Shown here: in pieces, positions 54,800 through 63,430 of the stretch
How positions within the stretch are numbered: the first letter of the stretch is position 1
Layout: each line of letters begins with the position of its first letter
Origin: Moraxellaceae bacterium
GTDB lineage: Bacteria > Pseudomonadota > Gammaproteobacteria > Pseudomonadales > Moraxellaceae
NCBI GenBank assembly: GCA_030646295.1
Contig: JAUSND010000008.1
Span: forward strand, 115,291-179,290
Reading direction: 5' to 3'
Length of the DNA: 64,000 bases
The notes under the pieces: model-generated
Database searches by the model: none
What the model saw: only the letters and a program-made list of their open reading frames with translations
What the model was told of the DNA's origin: nothing
Position numbers and translations under genes: made by a program

Positions 54800-55276
54800 T
54801 TACTTGGCCTTGCCGACCATGTAATCCACGGCTGCCTTGATCTCGTCATCCGAGCAGGTCATGCACATGCCCTTGGGTGGCATGGCACGGATACCTGCCA
54901 GTGCATGCTTGTACAGCGTGGGCTTGCCCTGGGAAATACGCGAACCCCATGCCCCCTTGTCGCCCACCTTCGGCGCACCGGCAGCGCCGGTACCGTGGCA
55001 GCCGGCACAGCTGGCGTTGTACACGGCATCGCCGGAACGGGCCGCACCACCGGCAGCAGGAGCAGCCGCAACGGCAGCAACCGGCGCACCTTCGCACTCC
55101 TTGCCTTCCACGCAGACGCGGCCCACCGCCGTAATACGCTCAATGGTGGAGCGCTCGGAGTAGACAGAGCGGTCACCCAGAGCATGGGGAGAGACATCCT
55201 TGGTGGTCTTGGCCGCCAGGGCAGAACCAGCGACAGAAAGCCCGAGCACAGCAAGCAGCAGGGAGATCTTCTTCAC
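54800..55276 (-). CDS. cytochrome c5 family protein
   Basis: A 158-residue secreted mono-heme c-type cytochrome. The GTG at 55276 follows GAGG and opens the signal peptide VKKISLLLAVLGLSVAGSALA. An alanine-rich hinge precedes the heme motif CAGCH, and a distal Met is in IRAMPPKGMCMTC. The extra CMTC cysteines are seen in c5 proteins. Its electron partners are unknown. Confidence 0.9.
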   Translation of the reverse strand: MKKISLLLAVLGLSVAGSALAAKTTKDVSPHALGDRSVYSERSTIERITAVGRVCVEGKECEGAPVAAVAAAPAAGGAARSGDAVYNASCAGCHGTGAAGAPKVGDKGAWGSRISQGKPTLYKHALAGIRAMPPKGMCMTCSDDEIKAAVDYMVGKAK

Positions 55277-55434
55277 GATAACCTCATCAGAATTCGGCAG
55301 GCGGGAGATACACCCGCCCAAAGACGGGCGCAGTATAACCGTAAACGTGGTGTGCCAAAAGCAGTGACTCGCCTGATAACGCCAGCGGCCGCATCCGGGC
55401 CGGTGGCCGGCATCCGTTGGCTGCTCCGGCAGGG

Positions 55435-56592
55435 CTAGCCATCATGGCGCACCCCATGGAACAGCCCGGCAATCAGGTCGGACTGCGTCACCATGCCGCA
55501 GAGCTTCTTGTCGGCATTAATGATGGGAATATGGTGCATGCCCTGGTCCGACAGCATCTCGATCAGCGCCACGATGTGCATGTCCTCACGCGCCAGCAGC
55601 ACCCCTTTTGTCATGATCTGGCCCACCACCTCGGCCTTGTCGGCATGGATCTTCCCGCTGGGCCGCAGGAATTCACGCAGGCGCGCGCGCAGGTTGGCCC
55701 GGCTGTTGAGCTGGGCCGCCTTCAGGAAGTCGATCAGGGTAATGATGCCGATCACCCGCCGGAAGCGGTCCAGCACCGGCAGGGCGTTGACCTTGTGCGT
55801 ATAGAGCAGGCGCCAGGCCTCATCCAGCGGGGTGCCGTACTCCACACTGACAATGTCGGTGGACATGATGTCGCGGCAGCAGACCTCGCCCAGGCGACGC
55901 TCGGCCGCGCTCATCTGGGCACCACGCAGAATGGCCTCCAGCTCCCCGGACGAGACGTCCACCATCACCCCCATGTTGCGCATGCTGGACTGGATGTCGT
56001 CCTGGGTCAGCCCCATGCGTTCGAGCGGGCTGGCATCGGCACTCTTGTGCACGTTCCCTGTCTGGCGCGGCATGGGATAGCGATGACCGGGCAGCACATT
56101 GTTGATGAGCAGTGCCAGCAGCAGCATGACGGCCAGATTGATGCCCAGCGGCTCCAGCAGGAACAGGAAGCCGAGGTCATGCACCTGCGTACCGCCCAGC
56201 ACCACAAACAGGGTAATGGCACCGCCCGGCGGGTGCAGGCAACGCAGGCTGAGCATGGCCCCCATGGACAGCCCCACCGCAACACCGGCGGCCAGCCACG
56301 GATCTGCTATCCAGCGGGCACAGAGAATGCCGACCGTGGCCGACAGCAAATGCCCGCCGACAAAGGGCCATGGCTGCGCCAGCAGGCTGCCGGGCAGACC
56401 CAGCAGCAACACGGCCGACGCCCCCATGGAAATGGCCATGAGTGGCACGCCCAGGCCGTCAAGAAAGAAACTGCTGATCCAGCCGGTCAGCAGGATGCTG
56501 ATCCCCGTTGCCACCGAGATACGCACCTTCTCGCGCCAGGCAATGGTCTGGCGTTCGGGAACAAAGGCAAGCAGCCACTCCCTGACGGTCAT
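55435..56592 (-). CDS. HPP family membrane protein with C-terminal CBS pair
   Basis: A 385-residue protein. Residues 1-165 hold four helices with the HPP motif LRCLHPPGGAITLF. A cytosolic CBS pair spans about residues 235-380 (VCCRDIMSTDIVSVEYGTPLDEAWRLLYTHKVNALPV in pieces; QIMTKGVLLAREDMHIVALIEMLSDQGMHHIPI in pieces). Plant and cyanobacterial HPP proteins transport nitrite, and CBS pairs usually sense adenylates. The start at 56592 follows GGAGAGG. Confidence 0.87.
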   Translation of the reverse strand: MTVREWLLAFVPERQTIAWREKVRISVATGISILLTGWISSFFLDGLGVPLMAISMGASAVLLLGLPGSLLAQPWPFVGGHLLSATVGILCARWIADPWLAAGVAVGLSMGAMLSLRCLHPPGGAITLFVVLGGTQVHDLGFLFLLEPLGINLAVMLLLALLINNVLPGHRYPMPRQTGNVHKSADASPLERMGLTQDDIQSSMRNMGVMVDVSSGELEAILRGAQMSAAERRLGEVCCRDIMSTDIVSVEYGTPLDEAWRLLYTHKVNALPVLDRFRRVIGIITLIDFLKAAQLNSRANLRARLREFLRPSGKIHADKAEVVGQIMTKGVLLAREDMHIVALIEMLSDQGMHHIPIINADKKLCGMVTQSDLIAGLFHGVRHDG

Positions 56593-56750
56593 GGGGACCT
56601 CTCCGTAATCAAGCGGGAAATGCCCCGCGCTGGTGCAGTACTGTAAATGATTCCTCACCCCAACTGTGAAACCCGGGCGCACCAACCCACCCGCCCGGGG
56701 CCGGATCAGCACCTTCCGGCGGTCGCCATTAGCCTGACCGGCGATATGTG

Positions 56751-56765
56751 TCACACTTATTGTGA
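56751..56765. promoter_or_regulatory. palindrome upstream of the pilus chaperone gene
   Basis: TCACA-CTTAT-TGTGA, centred about 43 bp before the GTG at 56801. Position fits an operator for the pilus operon. It is outward-facing compared with the CRP consensus, so CRP is not claimed. Confidence 0.4.
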
Positions 56766-56800
56766 GTTTTTCTGTCTGCTGATTTGCTTGGGAAATCAAC

Positions 56801-57499
56801 GTGAAGCGACTTGTTCTTGCCTTGTTTGTCATGACCCTCGCCCCGCTGGGCCAGGCCACCATGGTGCTGGATCGCTCCATCCTGACCTTCGCCGCCGGGA
56901 AGGCACCGCGCGAGGATGTCACCATCAACAATCCCGACCCCGAGCCGCTGTTTGTCGAGATCGAGGTGCTGGAGGTGCGCAACCCCGGTACCGACAAGGA
57001 AGAGCGCATTGTCGTGCGCAATCCCGAGGAGATCGGCCTGATTGCCACCCCGAAGCGCCTGGTCGTGCCGTCGGGCTCCAGCCGCGTCATGCGTCTGGTC
57101 AATCTGGCCGGCCATGGCAAGACCGAACGCGTCTACCGCGTGAACGTCAAACCGGTCGCAGCGCCCGAGGAAGAAGGTGAAGAAAAACCGAAAGGCATGC
57201 TGGTCAAGGTGCTCGTGGCCTACCAGCTGCTCATTTTTGTAGCGCCCGAGAAAAACGACTTGCTGGTGGAGGGGCGCCGCGAAGGCACCACGCTTTACCT
57301 GCATAACAAGGGCAATGTGAACACCTATTTCTACAGCGGCGAGCAATGTGCCGAAGGCGAAGCCAAGGAAAAATGCGCCTCGGTTCAGGGCTTTCGCCTT
57401 TATCCGGGCAACGAACGGGTGGTCACCCTGCCGAGGGATCAGGCAATCGAGTTCAGGACAGAGTCTTCTGGCCTGCACACCAACAGACGATTTGACTGA
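56801..57499 (+). CDS. periplasmic pilus chaperone (CS1/alpha type)
   Basis: A 232-residue secreted chaperone with a GTG start preceded by GGA. The signal peptide VKRLVLALFVMTLAPLGQA is followed by two Ig-like domains: VLDRSILTFAAGKAPREDVTINNP and RLVVPSGSSRVMRLVNL in the first, GTTLYLHNKGNVNTYFYSGEQC in the second. It should stabilise pilin subunits by donor-strand complementation and hand them to the usher 21 bp downstream. Confidence 0.85.
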   Translation: MKRLVLALFVMTLAPLGQATMVLDRSILTFAAGKAPREDVTINNPDPEPLFVEIEVLEVRNPGTDKEERIVVRNPEEIGLIATPKRLVVPSGSSRVMRLVNLAGHGKTERVYRVNVKPVAAPEEEGEEKPKGMLVKVLVAYQLLIFVAPEKNDLLVEGRREGTTLYLHNKGNVNTYFYSGEQCAEGEAKEKCASVQGFRLYPGNERVVTLPRDQAIEFRTESSGLHTNRRFD

Positions 57500-57519
57500 T
57501 CACGCAAAAGGCCTGGCAG

Positions 57520-60387
57520 ATGAAGAAACCGTGGTTGGTGGCCTGTGCCCTGTTTGCAGTCATGGCGACAGCCATGGCCGCAGACACCACACCCGCCAAA
57601 CCACTTTCTGTCGCACCGCCCACCATTACACCGGAAGAAAAAGCAAAAGCCGAAGCTTCCCGGGCACTGGCAAAAATACGGGCGAATGATGCGCGCAAGC
57701 GCCTGCAGGCAAAGCGGCAAAAAGAAATCGATCGCAAGGCACGTGCAAACAACCGGGCGGCCGCGCAAGCCGCCGCTGCTGCTGTTGCCACACCGGCCAA
57801 TGTGCCGGTACCCGTTAATGCTCCTCCAGCCAAACCAGCGGCCACACGAGCCATCGCCGCCGCAACAGGCAAGCCTGCTGCCAAAAAAGCAGGCACTGCA
57901 ACCGCCGCCGCAAAAACAGCAACGACAGTGGCAATGGCCAGCCCGGCACTTGCGGTAGCACGACCGCCGTCAGCCCCGGACAGCACGCCCGTCACGCGTT
58001 CCCCGCGCAAGGCAATTCCAAAAGGCTTTGAAGAATGGTTTGCGCCACAAAAAACCGCCGTCGACCTGTATTACGGTGGCCGCTACCTGATGACCACGCT
58101 GGTCGAATACACCCTTGACCACATCACCTTTCTTAATCCTCCGGAAATTGCCGCGCACATGCCCGGCATCCGTTCTGCCACCGAGTTCAGCATACTGCTG
58201 GCGGACGCCCAGCCCACCAACTCCAACAAGGTCTGCGTACGACCCAGCCAGCCGCTGTGCGGACGACTGGAGCCTGCAACCGTTGGTGTGATCTTTGATG
58301 AGACCCGGTTTCGGGCCGACCTGTTTGCACACCCGTCATTGCTGCTGGAAATCCAGAAAGCCGGCAAGCAATACCTGCCCGAACCCGCTCATGCAGAAAA
58401 AACCCTGGTACAGAATCTTGGCGTTCTTTATTCCGGCAGCAGCGAAGGCACAGACCGCTTCAGCCTGTTCGGCCGCACACGCGTAGGGGAAGGCCGTCAT
58501 CATGCTTTTGCCAACTGGGTCAGCACCGATGAAAATGCGCTGGGCATTGACGAGCTTGGCTACACGCATGACATGAAGGACACGCAGGTCACGGGTGGCC
58601 TGTTTGAACCTGTTGTCGATGCACTGCGCGCCGTCTCCAGACAACCCATCATCGGTGTCAGCTACGCCCGCTCGCTGATCACACGTACCGACATGGAAAG
58701 TGTGCTGGCCAGCCCGATAGAATTATTCCTTCCCACGCGCGGTCGTGTGGATATTTTTCGTGACGGCCGCCTGATCAGCACCGGCTTTCATGAAGCCGGC
58801 AACCAGAGCATTGATACCAGTCGCCTGCCTGCGGGGGCCTACAACATCGACATCGTGATCACCGATGTCGCCGGGACCACGCGCACCATCCAGCAGTTGT
58901 TCATCAAGTCGACACTGATGGCACCACCGGGAGAACCCTTGTGGTTTGTAGATGCCGGACAGGTCATGCAGCGCAATACCGGCAACGGATTTCCGGACGA
59001 TTACGGCACCATGCAACTGCGTGGCGGTTATCGCTGGCGCGAGAAAGACTGGCTTGGCTTTGGTACCGCAGCGGCCCTTACCGAAAATGAAAGTCTGGTC
59101 GAACTTTCCAGTGGATTACTGTTTGACTGGCTGGAAGGCAGTGGCGAGATTTATGGCAGCAGTGCCGGCGGCTTTGGCTTTGGTTTACGCGGACTGACAC
59201 GGCACAAGCAGCTGGTCGTGAGTGCCAGCATCCAGCACACCAAACAGGATGACCCCGGAGCACCTGGTGAGTACCGCCTGCTGCCCAATGACCAGACGCT
59301 GGACTCGCTGAACATCTCGCACCCGCTCTGGCGGGGCCTGCTGACAGGCAGCCTCATTCATCGCGAGGATACTGCGGGCTACACCTCCGAGCGCACCACT
59401 CTTGGCTACACCGTCACACTGCCATTGCGTGCCACACAGTCCCTGCTGGTGCAGGCAGAAGTCGGCAAGGATGCCGGCAATGCCATCGCCATGCTCACCC
59501 TGCAATGGCGCAACACGCATGGCAAATGGTATGACACTGCCCAGCTGCAGAGCAGCAAGAACGACGCCTCCGGTAACGGTGATGGCGTCACAGCCAGTGC
59601 CGGCACCACCTGGCGTGACGGCAACAGTTTTGTTGATGATGTGGAAATGAGTGCCAACGCCGAGACAGGCGACCAGCGACAAAGCCTGACCTTTGAGGCA
59701 CAACACCTGTCGCAGTTTGGGCGCGGCAAACTGGGCCTGGCCGTCACCAGCATGGATGGCGCCAACCAGTCGATCAGCTCGCTGGGTTATGACACCAATA
59801 TTGTTGTGGGTGAGCACGGCAAAACCGTTTTTGGCGGCGGCCCCAACATGAACGAATCCGCCGTGCTGATTGATCTGGGCAACACCACCGACGCCTTGCT
59901 GGAAGTGAGTGCGGACGGCCAGCCACAATTCATTGCCAGGGGCGGTCGCATGGCGGCCCTGACCTTGCCGCCGTACCACCAGTACCGTATCCAGCTCAAG
60001 GATACGGGCCTTGCCCTGACGCAGTTTGACAACCAGGCACGCGAAGTCAGCCTGTACCCGGGGCATGTCGTGAATCTGGACTGGAAAATACAATCGGTGC
60101 AGGTGCTGCTCGGACGCATCATCACGGCCGACGGCCAGCCGGTGAAAAACGCCCGCATTGATGGCGCAGAAGGTCCTGCATTTACGGATGAAGAAGGGTA
60201 TTTGCAGACAGAGATCAACAGCAACTCGACCGAGCTGAAGGTGCGTGTTGCCGGGAACACCTGCACGATAATCCTGCCGACCACCGCGACAAAAGACAGC
60301 GTGATTCGTGCCGGCGACATGCTGTGCACCATGACCGGGGCTACGCAGACCCCGCCCGCCCCGGAAACTACTGCACCTCCACCATGA
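57520..60387 (+). CDS. outer-membrane pilus usher (CS1/alpha type)
   Basis: A 955-residue usher. After signal peptide MKKPWLVACALFAVMATAMA comes an unusual Ala/Lys/Pro-rich stretch of about 145 residues (coiled EEKAKAEASRALAKIRANDA, then KPAAKKAGTATAAAKT). The conserved usher region starts at about GFEEWFAPQKTAVDLYYGG. Barrel strands and the plug region (PTRGRVDIFRDGRLIS) follow, with a C-terminal Ig-like domain (GRIITADGQPVKNARIDGAEG). Its 3' end overlaps the convergent tip-like gene by 20 bp. Confidence 0.87.
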   Translation: MKKPWLVACALFAVMATAMAADTTPAKPLSVAPPTITPEEKAKAEASRALAKIRANDARKRLQAKRQKEIDRKARANNRAAAQAAAAAVATPANVPVPVNAPPAKPAATRAIAAATGKPAAKKAGTATAAAKTATTVAMASPALAVARPPSAPDSTPVTRSPRKAIPKGFEEWFAPQKTAVDLYYGGRYLMTTLVEYTLDHITFLNPPEIAAHMPGIRSATEFSILLADAQPTNSNKVCVRPSQPLCGRLEPATVGVIFDETRFRADLFAHPSLLLEIQKAGKQYLPEPAHAEKTLVQNLGVLYSGSSEGTDRFSLFGRTRVGEGRHHAFANWVSTDENALGIDELGYTHDMKDTQVTGGLFEPVVDALRAVSRQPIIGVSYARSLITRTDMESVLASPIELFLPTRGRVDIFRDGRLISTGFHEAGNQSIDTSRLPAGAYNIDIVITDVAGTTRTIQQLFIKSTLMAPPGEPLWFVDAGQVMQRNTGNGFPDDYGTMQLRGGYRWREKDWLGFGTAAALTENESLVELSSGLLFDWLEGSGEIYGSSAGGFGFGLRGLTRHKQLVVSASIQHTKQDDPGAPGEYRLLPNDQTLDSLNISHPLWRGLLTGSLIHREDTAGYTSERTTLGYTVTLPLRATQSLLVQAEVGKDAGNAIAMLTLQWRNTHGKWYDTAQLQSSKNDASGNGDGVTASAGTTWRDGNSFVDDVEMSANAETGDQRQSLTFEAQHLSQFGRGKLGLAVTSMDGANQSISSLGYDTNIVVGEHGKTVFGGGPNMNESAVLIDLGNTTDALLEVSADGQPQFIARGGRMAALTLPPYHQYRIQLKDTGLALTQFDNQAREVSLYPGHVVNLDWKIQSVQVLLGRIITADGQPVKNARIDGAEGPAFTDEEGYLQTEINSNSTELKVRVAGNTCTIILPTTATKDSVIRAGDMLCTMTGATQTPPAPETTAPPP

Positions 60388-61303
60388 CGGTCAGCACACC
60401 ACTGTGCACACCCGCCGTAGAGGCCGCGCCCATGTTGGCTGCTGTGGCCGACACGCCAATGGTTGCATTGTTGGCACCACCACCAGCGCAGTCAGGATCA
60501 AGTATGTAGGCACCAGAGCGGGCCGACAGCAGCACCCCCGGCGACAGCGTCACTGCCCCGGCACCATCATTCCAGGTCACGGCAACCGGCACCTGACTGG
60601 CACCATTGACCAGTACAAACGCACCCGCCGCACCCTGCCCGGTAACGCGCACGCCATAAGGCCCGGCGAAATTGCGGAAGACACACAGGCTGTCGCTGCC
60701 CGCCAATGGATTGATGCCATCAAACGTGCCCAGATTGATGGGGTCCAGCTGACTGATGCGCACCACGCCGTTGATGGTGAGCGACAGGTTCACCGTTACG
60801 CGAATCCTCGGGCGCCCCTGCCCGGAGCTTTCAACCCATGCCATGAACACTGCCGTGTAATTGCCCGGTGGCGCCACCAGCAAGGATGCCTCCGGCATGG
60901 AGATGATCAAGCGCGCATTGGCGCTTGCCGGAGGGCATCCCGAGGCCAGGCCGGTAAAGATGTCACCGGAGGGTGCCCCGGGAGAAAGCGTGTGTACCGC
61001 GCTGCCGGCCAGATCACGCCAGACTGCCGTGAACGGAATCTGGTTGGCACCACTGGTCATGACAAAGGTAGCCGGCGAGGTGGTTGTCACCTGATAGGGA
61101 ACCGGTGTATTGCCTGACTGATTGGGCTCCTGTGTGGAGAGGACACAGAAGTCGTGCGAGTAAACAATATCCCCACCAGCCCAGTTCAATGGCGCGGCGA
61201 TTGTGGTCGGCCCACTGATGCCGATACGAGCAAATGCATCACTCCAGCAAAGAACCAGAGTGAGGATCATGAGTGAACGCCAGACCATGCCGCCAGGATT
61301 CAT
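60368..61303 (-). CDS. tip-like two-domain pilus subunit
   Basis: A 311-residue secreted protein with signal peptide LMILTLVLCWSDAFA. The C-terminal half (LSLTINGVVRISQLDPINLG, CVFRNFAGPYGVRVTG) repeats the major pilin pattern. The N-terminal half (ISGPTTIAAPLNWAGGDIVYSHDFC) is a separate beta domain. The arrangement of receptor-type domain plus pilin domain fits a minor or tip adhesin. It is in the same direction as the pilin, downstream of a terminator. Confidence 0.8.
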   Translation of the reverse strand: MNPGGMVWRSLMILTLVLCWSDAFARIGISGPTTIAAPLNWAGGDIVYSHDFCVLSTQEPNQSGNTPVPYQVTTTSPATFVMTSGANQIPFTAVWRDLAGSAVHTLSPGAPSGDIFTGLASGCPPASANARLIISMPEASLLVAPPGNYTAVFMAWVESSGQGRPRIRVTVNLSLTINGVVRISQLDPINLGTFDGINPLAGSDSLCVFRNFAGPYGVRVTGQGAAGAFVLVNGASQVPVAVTWNDGAGAVTLSPGVLLSARSGAYILDPDCAGGGANNATIGVSATAANMGAASTAGVHSGVLTVMVEVQ

Positions 61304-61327
61304 TTACTTCCGCAATCGCCAGAAAAC

Positions 61328-61364
61328 AAAAAGGGTGGTCAAGCTCTCGCTTGCCACCCTTTTT
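61328..61364 (-). terminator. terminator between pilin and tip-like subunit genes
   Basis: AAGGGTGG-T-CAAG pairs with CTTG-CCACCCTT, with A/T-runs on both sides. On the minus strand it follows the pilin gene and precedes the tip-like gene, so read-through would set their ratio. Confidence 0.85.
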
Positions 61365-61378
61365 AACACAGTCTGAAA

Positions 61379-61912
61379 TTACAGGGGAGAAACCAGAACC
61401 GTGAGGGTGTCCTGATAATCACCAGCTTCGGAGGTATTCATGCCTGCGAAAGGCACCGTCACCTGCAGCTTCTGGTCTGCCGCTACACAAGCAGCAAGGG
61501 TGTTGGAGTCTGCCACATACGAAGCCGACGGCGTGCCATATGCCAGGGTGTCATACGGATTTGCACCTGTACGCCAGGCAACAGAGTAAGGAATCGTGGT
61601 GGCCAGTGCGAGCGGCGTACCTGCCAGTGCAAAGGAACCATTGGCCGAAGTCACGGTCACATTGTAGTTACCAGCAAGGTTGCGGCTGACGCAGGCTTCC
61701 GATGTACCAACCACATCGACACTGTCAGCGGCGTATGTGCCCAGCGGGATGTTGGCCACCTGGCTGATGCGGATTGCGCCATTGATAGTCAGGGTAACGA
61801 TGGAATCAAGGCTGGAGGTCGGGCCGGCGGTGCCGCCAGGACCAGCCATCGACACGCCAGAGAACGCCATGCTTGCGGCGGCCAGTGCTACTGCCAGAAT
61901 CTTCTTGCTCAT
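61379..61912 (-). CDS. major pilin subunit
   Basis: A 177-residue secreted protein. Signal peptide MSKKILAVALAAASMAFSGVSMA precedes GPGGTAGPTSSLDSIVTLTINGA. The pilin beta pattern LTINGAIRISQVANIPLG, CVSRNLAGNYNVTVTS and the closing strand QDTLTVLVSPL match CS1-type subunits. Two cysteines could form the intra-domain bond. It is the strongest candidate for the pilus shaft. Confidence 0.85.
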   Translation of the reverse strand: MSKKILAVALAAASMAFSGVSMAGPGGTAGPTSSLDSIVTLTINGAIRISQVANIPLGTYAADSVDVVGTSEACVSRNLAGNYNVTVTSANGSFALAGTPLALATTIPYSVAWRTGANPYDTLAYGTPSASYVADSNTLAACVAADQKLQVTVPFAGMNTSEAGDYQDTLTVLVSPL

Positions 61913-62160
61913 ATTCAGTCACCTTCAGTTTTGTCTGGCCACTCACCGGCCGTGTGTGTTGTCCGGACACGGGAGCGACACTGTCGGCTCGGGCAATCCG
62001 ATTCATCCATGGGCTCACGCTATAAAACCGGGGATTTGTGAACAAGCGCACAGTGCCGGACGTAGCGATTAGAGGGACGAAAGGCAAACGACCGTTTTTA
62101 AAACAATGCTGACCAACCATTCACGCCCCATACAGCACCGCTCATCACGGACGGCCACTT

Positions 62161-63156
62161 TTACAGCATGTCCGTGAACAGAAAGCCGACACCGATGCGA
62201 CGGTTCTTGTAGTTGTAATCAATCATGCTCTCGCCATACCCCTCGAAATACTGGGTGTAGCCCCGCAGCCGCCCCCACAACGGAAAGCTCACGCCCACCT
62301 CGTATGCCCCGTTGCCCTCGTCAAAATTGCGGCGAAACAGACCGCTGAACTCCAGCTGTTGCCAACGGTAAGCCCCCGTCAGTTCGAAGTGACCCATGTA
62401 GTCATCAATGTCGGGGTTGTCGTCGCCTGCCGGGGGCAGGGGTGTCGCCGGGTCGCCGTCGTCCACCTTGGCGTCCTCCGGCAAGCGGTACCAGGGCTGC
62501 AAGGCCACACCCCAGTTTTCTTCCGCGTAGGCCAGCGACACATAGGTGCGGTTCCAGCTGCGGCTGAGCAATTGCGTGCGCCCGTTGGACTCGTGCTCAA
62601 GGCCGACACGGCCAAGCCAGGCTCCCGTCTTGCTGCTGAACGGCAACGGCGCCTCGTAGAAGAACTCCGGGCGATAGTTGGTTTCACGGAACGGCGAGGA
62701 AATATCCTTGTTGTAGAGCTGCCAGAACGACTTCATGGTGAAGCCGAAATAGATGCCGTCATTGGCCGTGAGCAGATCCGTGAAAGACAGCGGAAACTTG
62801 AGGCTGATCTGCAGCTTCACCTCCTCCTCGCTGATCACCTCCTGCTCGCCCGGCCCCTGATAGGGTGCCTGGTTGGGGTCGGAATTGTATGTGTAGGGCA
62901 GGATGTAATTCTGCCGCAGCGGTAGCAACGTCCGGGCATTGGCCTCCAGGTTACGCGAGGCCTCCACACGGTTTGGCAACAGCTGGTCGGCGGCCTGCGC
63001 AGCCGTCTGGCACTGATCGCGAATCGCCTCGACTGGCGTGCCTTCCGCCGCACTCTTCACGGCCTGTGTAATGCAGTCGTTCGCCACCGCATGAGCGGTC
63101 AGGGGCAAAAGCAGCGCCTCAAGGGCAAGTGCGAGCAACATCCTGCGCAGGGTCAT
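62161..63156 (-). CDS. pldA: outer-membrane phospholipase A (OMPLA)
   Basis: A 331-residue outer-membrane enzyme that hydrolyses phospholipids mislocalised to the outer leaflet. Signal peptide LLALALEALLLPLTAHA. The catalytic triad is visible: His188 and Ser190 in EHESNGR, Asn202 in SWNRTY. Twelve amphipathic strands fill residues about 110-331, ending GVGFLFTDML. The start at 63156 excludes a longer frame that runs through the antisense of the tRNA gene. Confidence 0.95.
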   Translation of the reverse strand: MTLRRMLLALALEALLLPLTAHAVANDCITQAVKSAAEGTPVEAIRDQCQTAAQAADQLLPNRVEASRNLEANARTLLPLRQNYILPYTYNSDPNQAPYQGPGEQEVISEEEVKLQISLKFPLSFTDLLTANDGIYFGFTMKSFWQLYNKDISSPFRETNYRPEFFYEAPLPFSSKTGAWLGRVGLEHESNGRTQLLSRSWNRTYVSLAYAEENWGVALQPWYRLPEDAKVDDGDPATPLPPAGDDNPDIDDYMGHFELTGAYRWQQLEFSGLFRRNFDEGNGAYEVGVSFPLWGRLRGYTQYFEGYGESMIDYNYKNRRIGVGFLFTDML

Positions 63157-63353
63157 GCTCACTGGAGAGTCCTCATGGATGAAGGGTTGCAACGGATGCG
63201 GGGAGTGAAGCAGATCAACGCCCCCTGCGCACGCTGGCCGGGCCGGGCGGGCTGCATTGCCGTCGCGCCAGCAGGGCATTTTGCATGGACTGCCCCCGGA
63301 ACACTCGGTATCATGCCGCCTCCCGGGGACGCTCGTCTCCCGGCTCAAGCAAT

Positions 63354-63430
63354 GCGCCAGTAGCTCAGCTGGATAGAGTACTGCCCTCCGAAGGCAGGGG
63401 TCGTGGGTTCGAATCCCGCCTGGCGCACCA
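63354..63430 (+). tRNA. tRNA-Arg (anticodon CCG)
   Basis: A complete cloverleaf of 77 bases including encoded CCA. Acceptor GCGCCAG pairs with CTGGCGC, the D arm is GCTC/GAGT, the anticodon stem CTGCC/GGCAG carries loop CTCCGAA with anticodon CCG at 63388-63390, and the T arm is GTGGG-TTCGAAT-CCCGC. Confidence 0.97.

Noticed and set aside
56751..56765. CRP site before the pilus operon
   Set aside because: The half-sites face outward (TCACA...TGTGA), opposite to the CRP consensus TGTGA-N6-TCACA.
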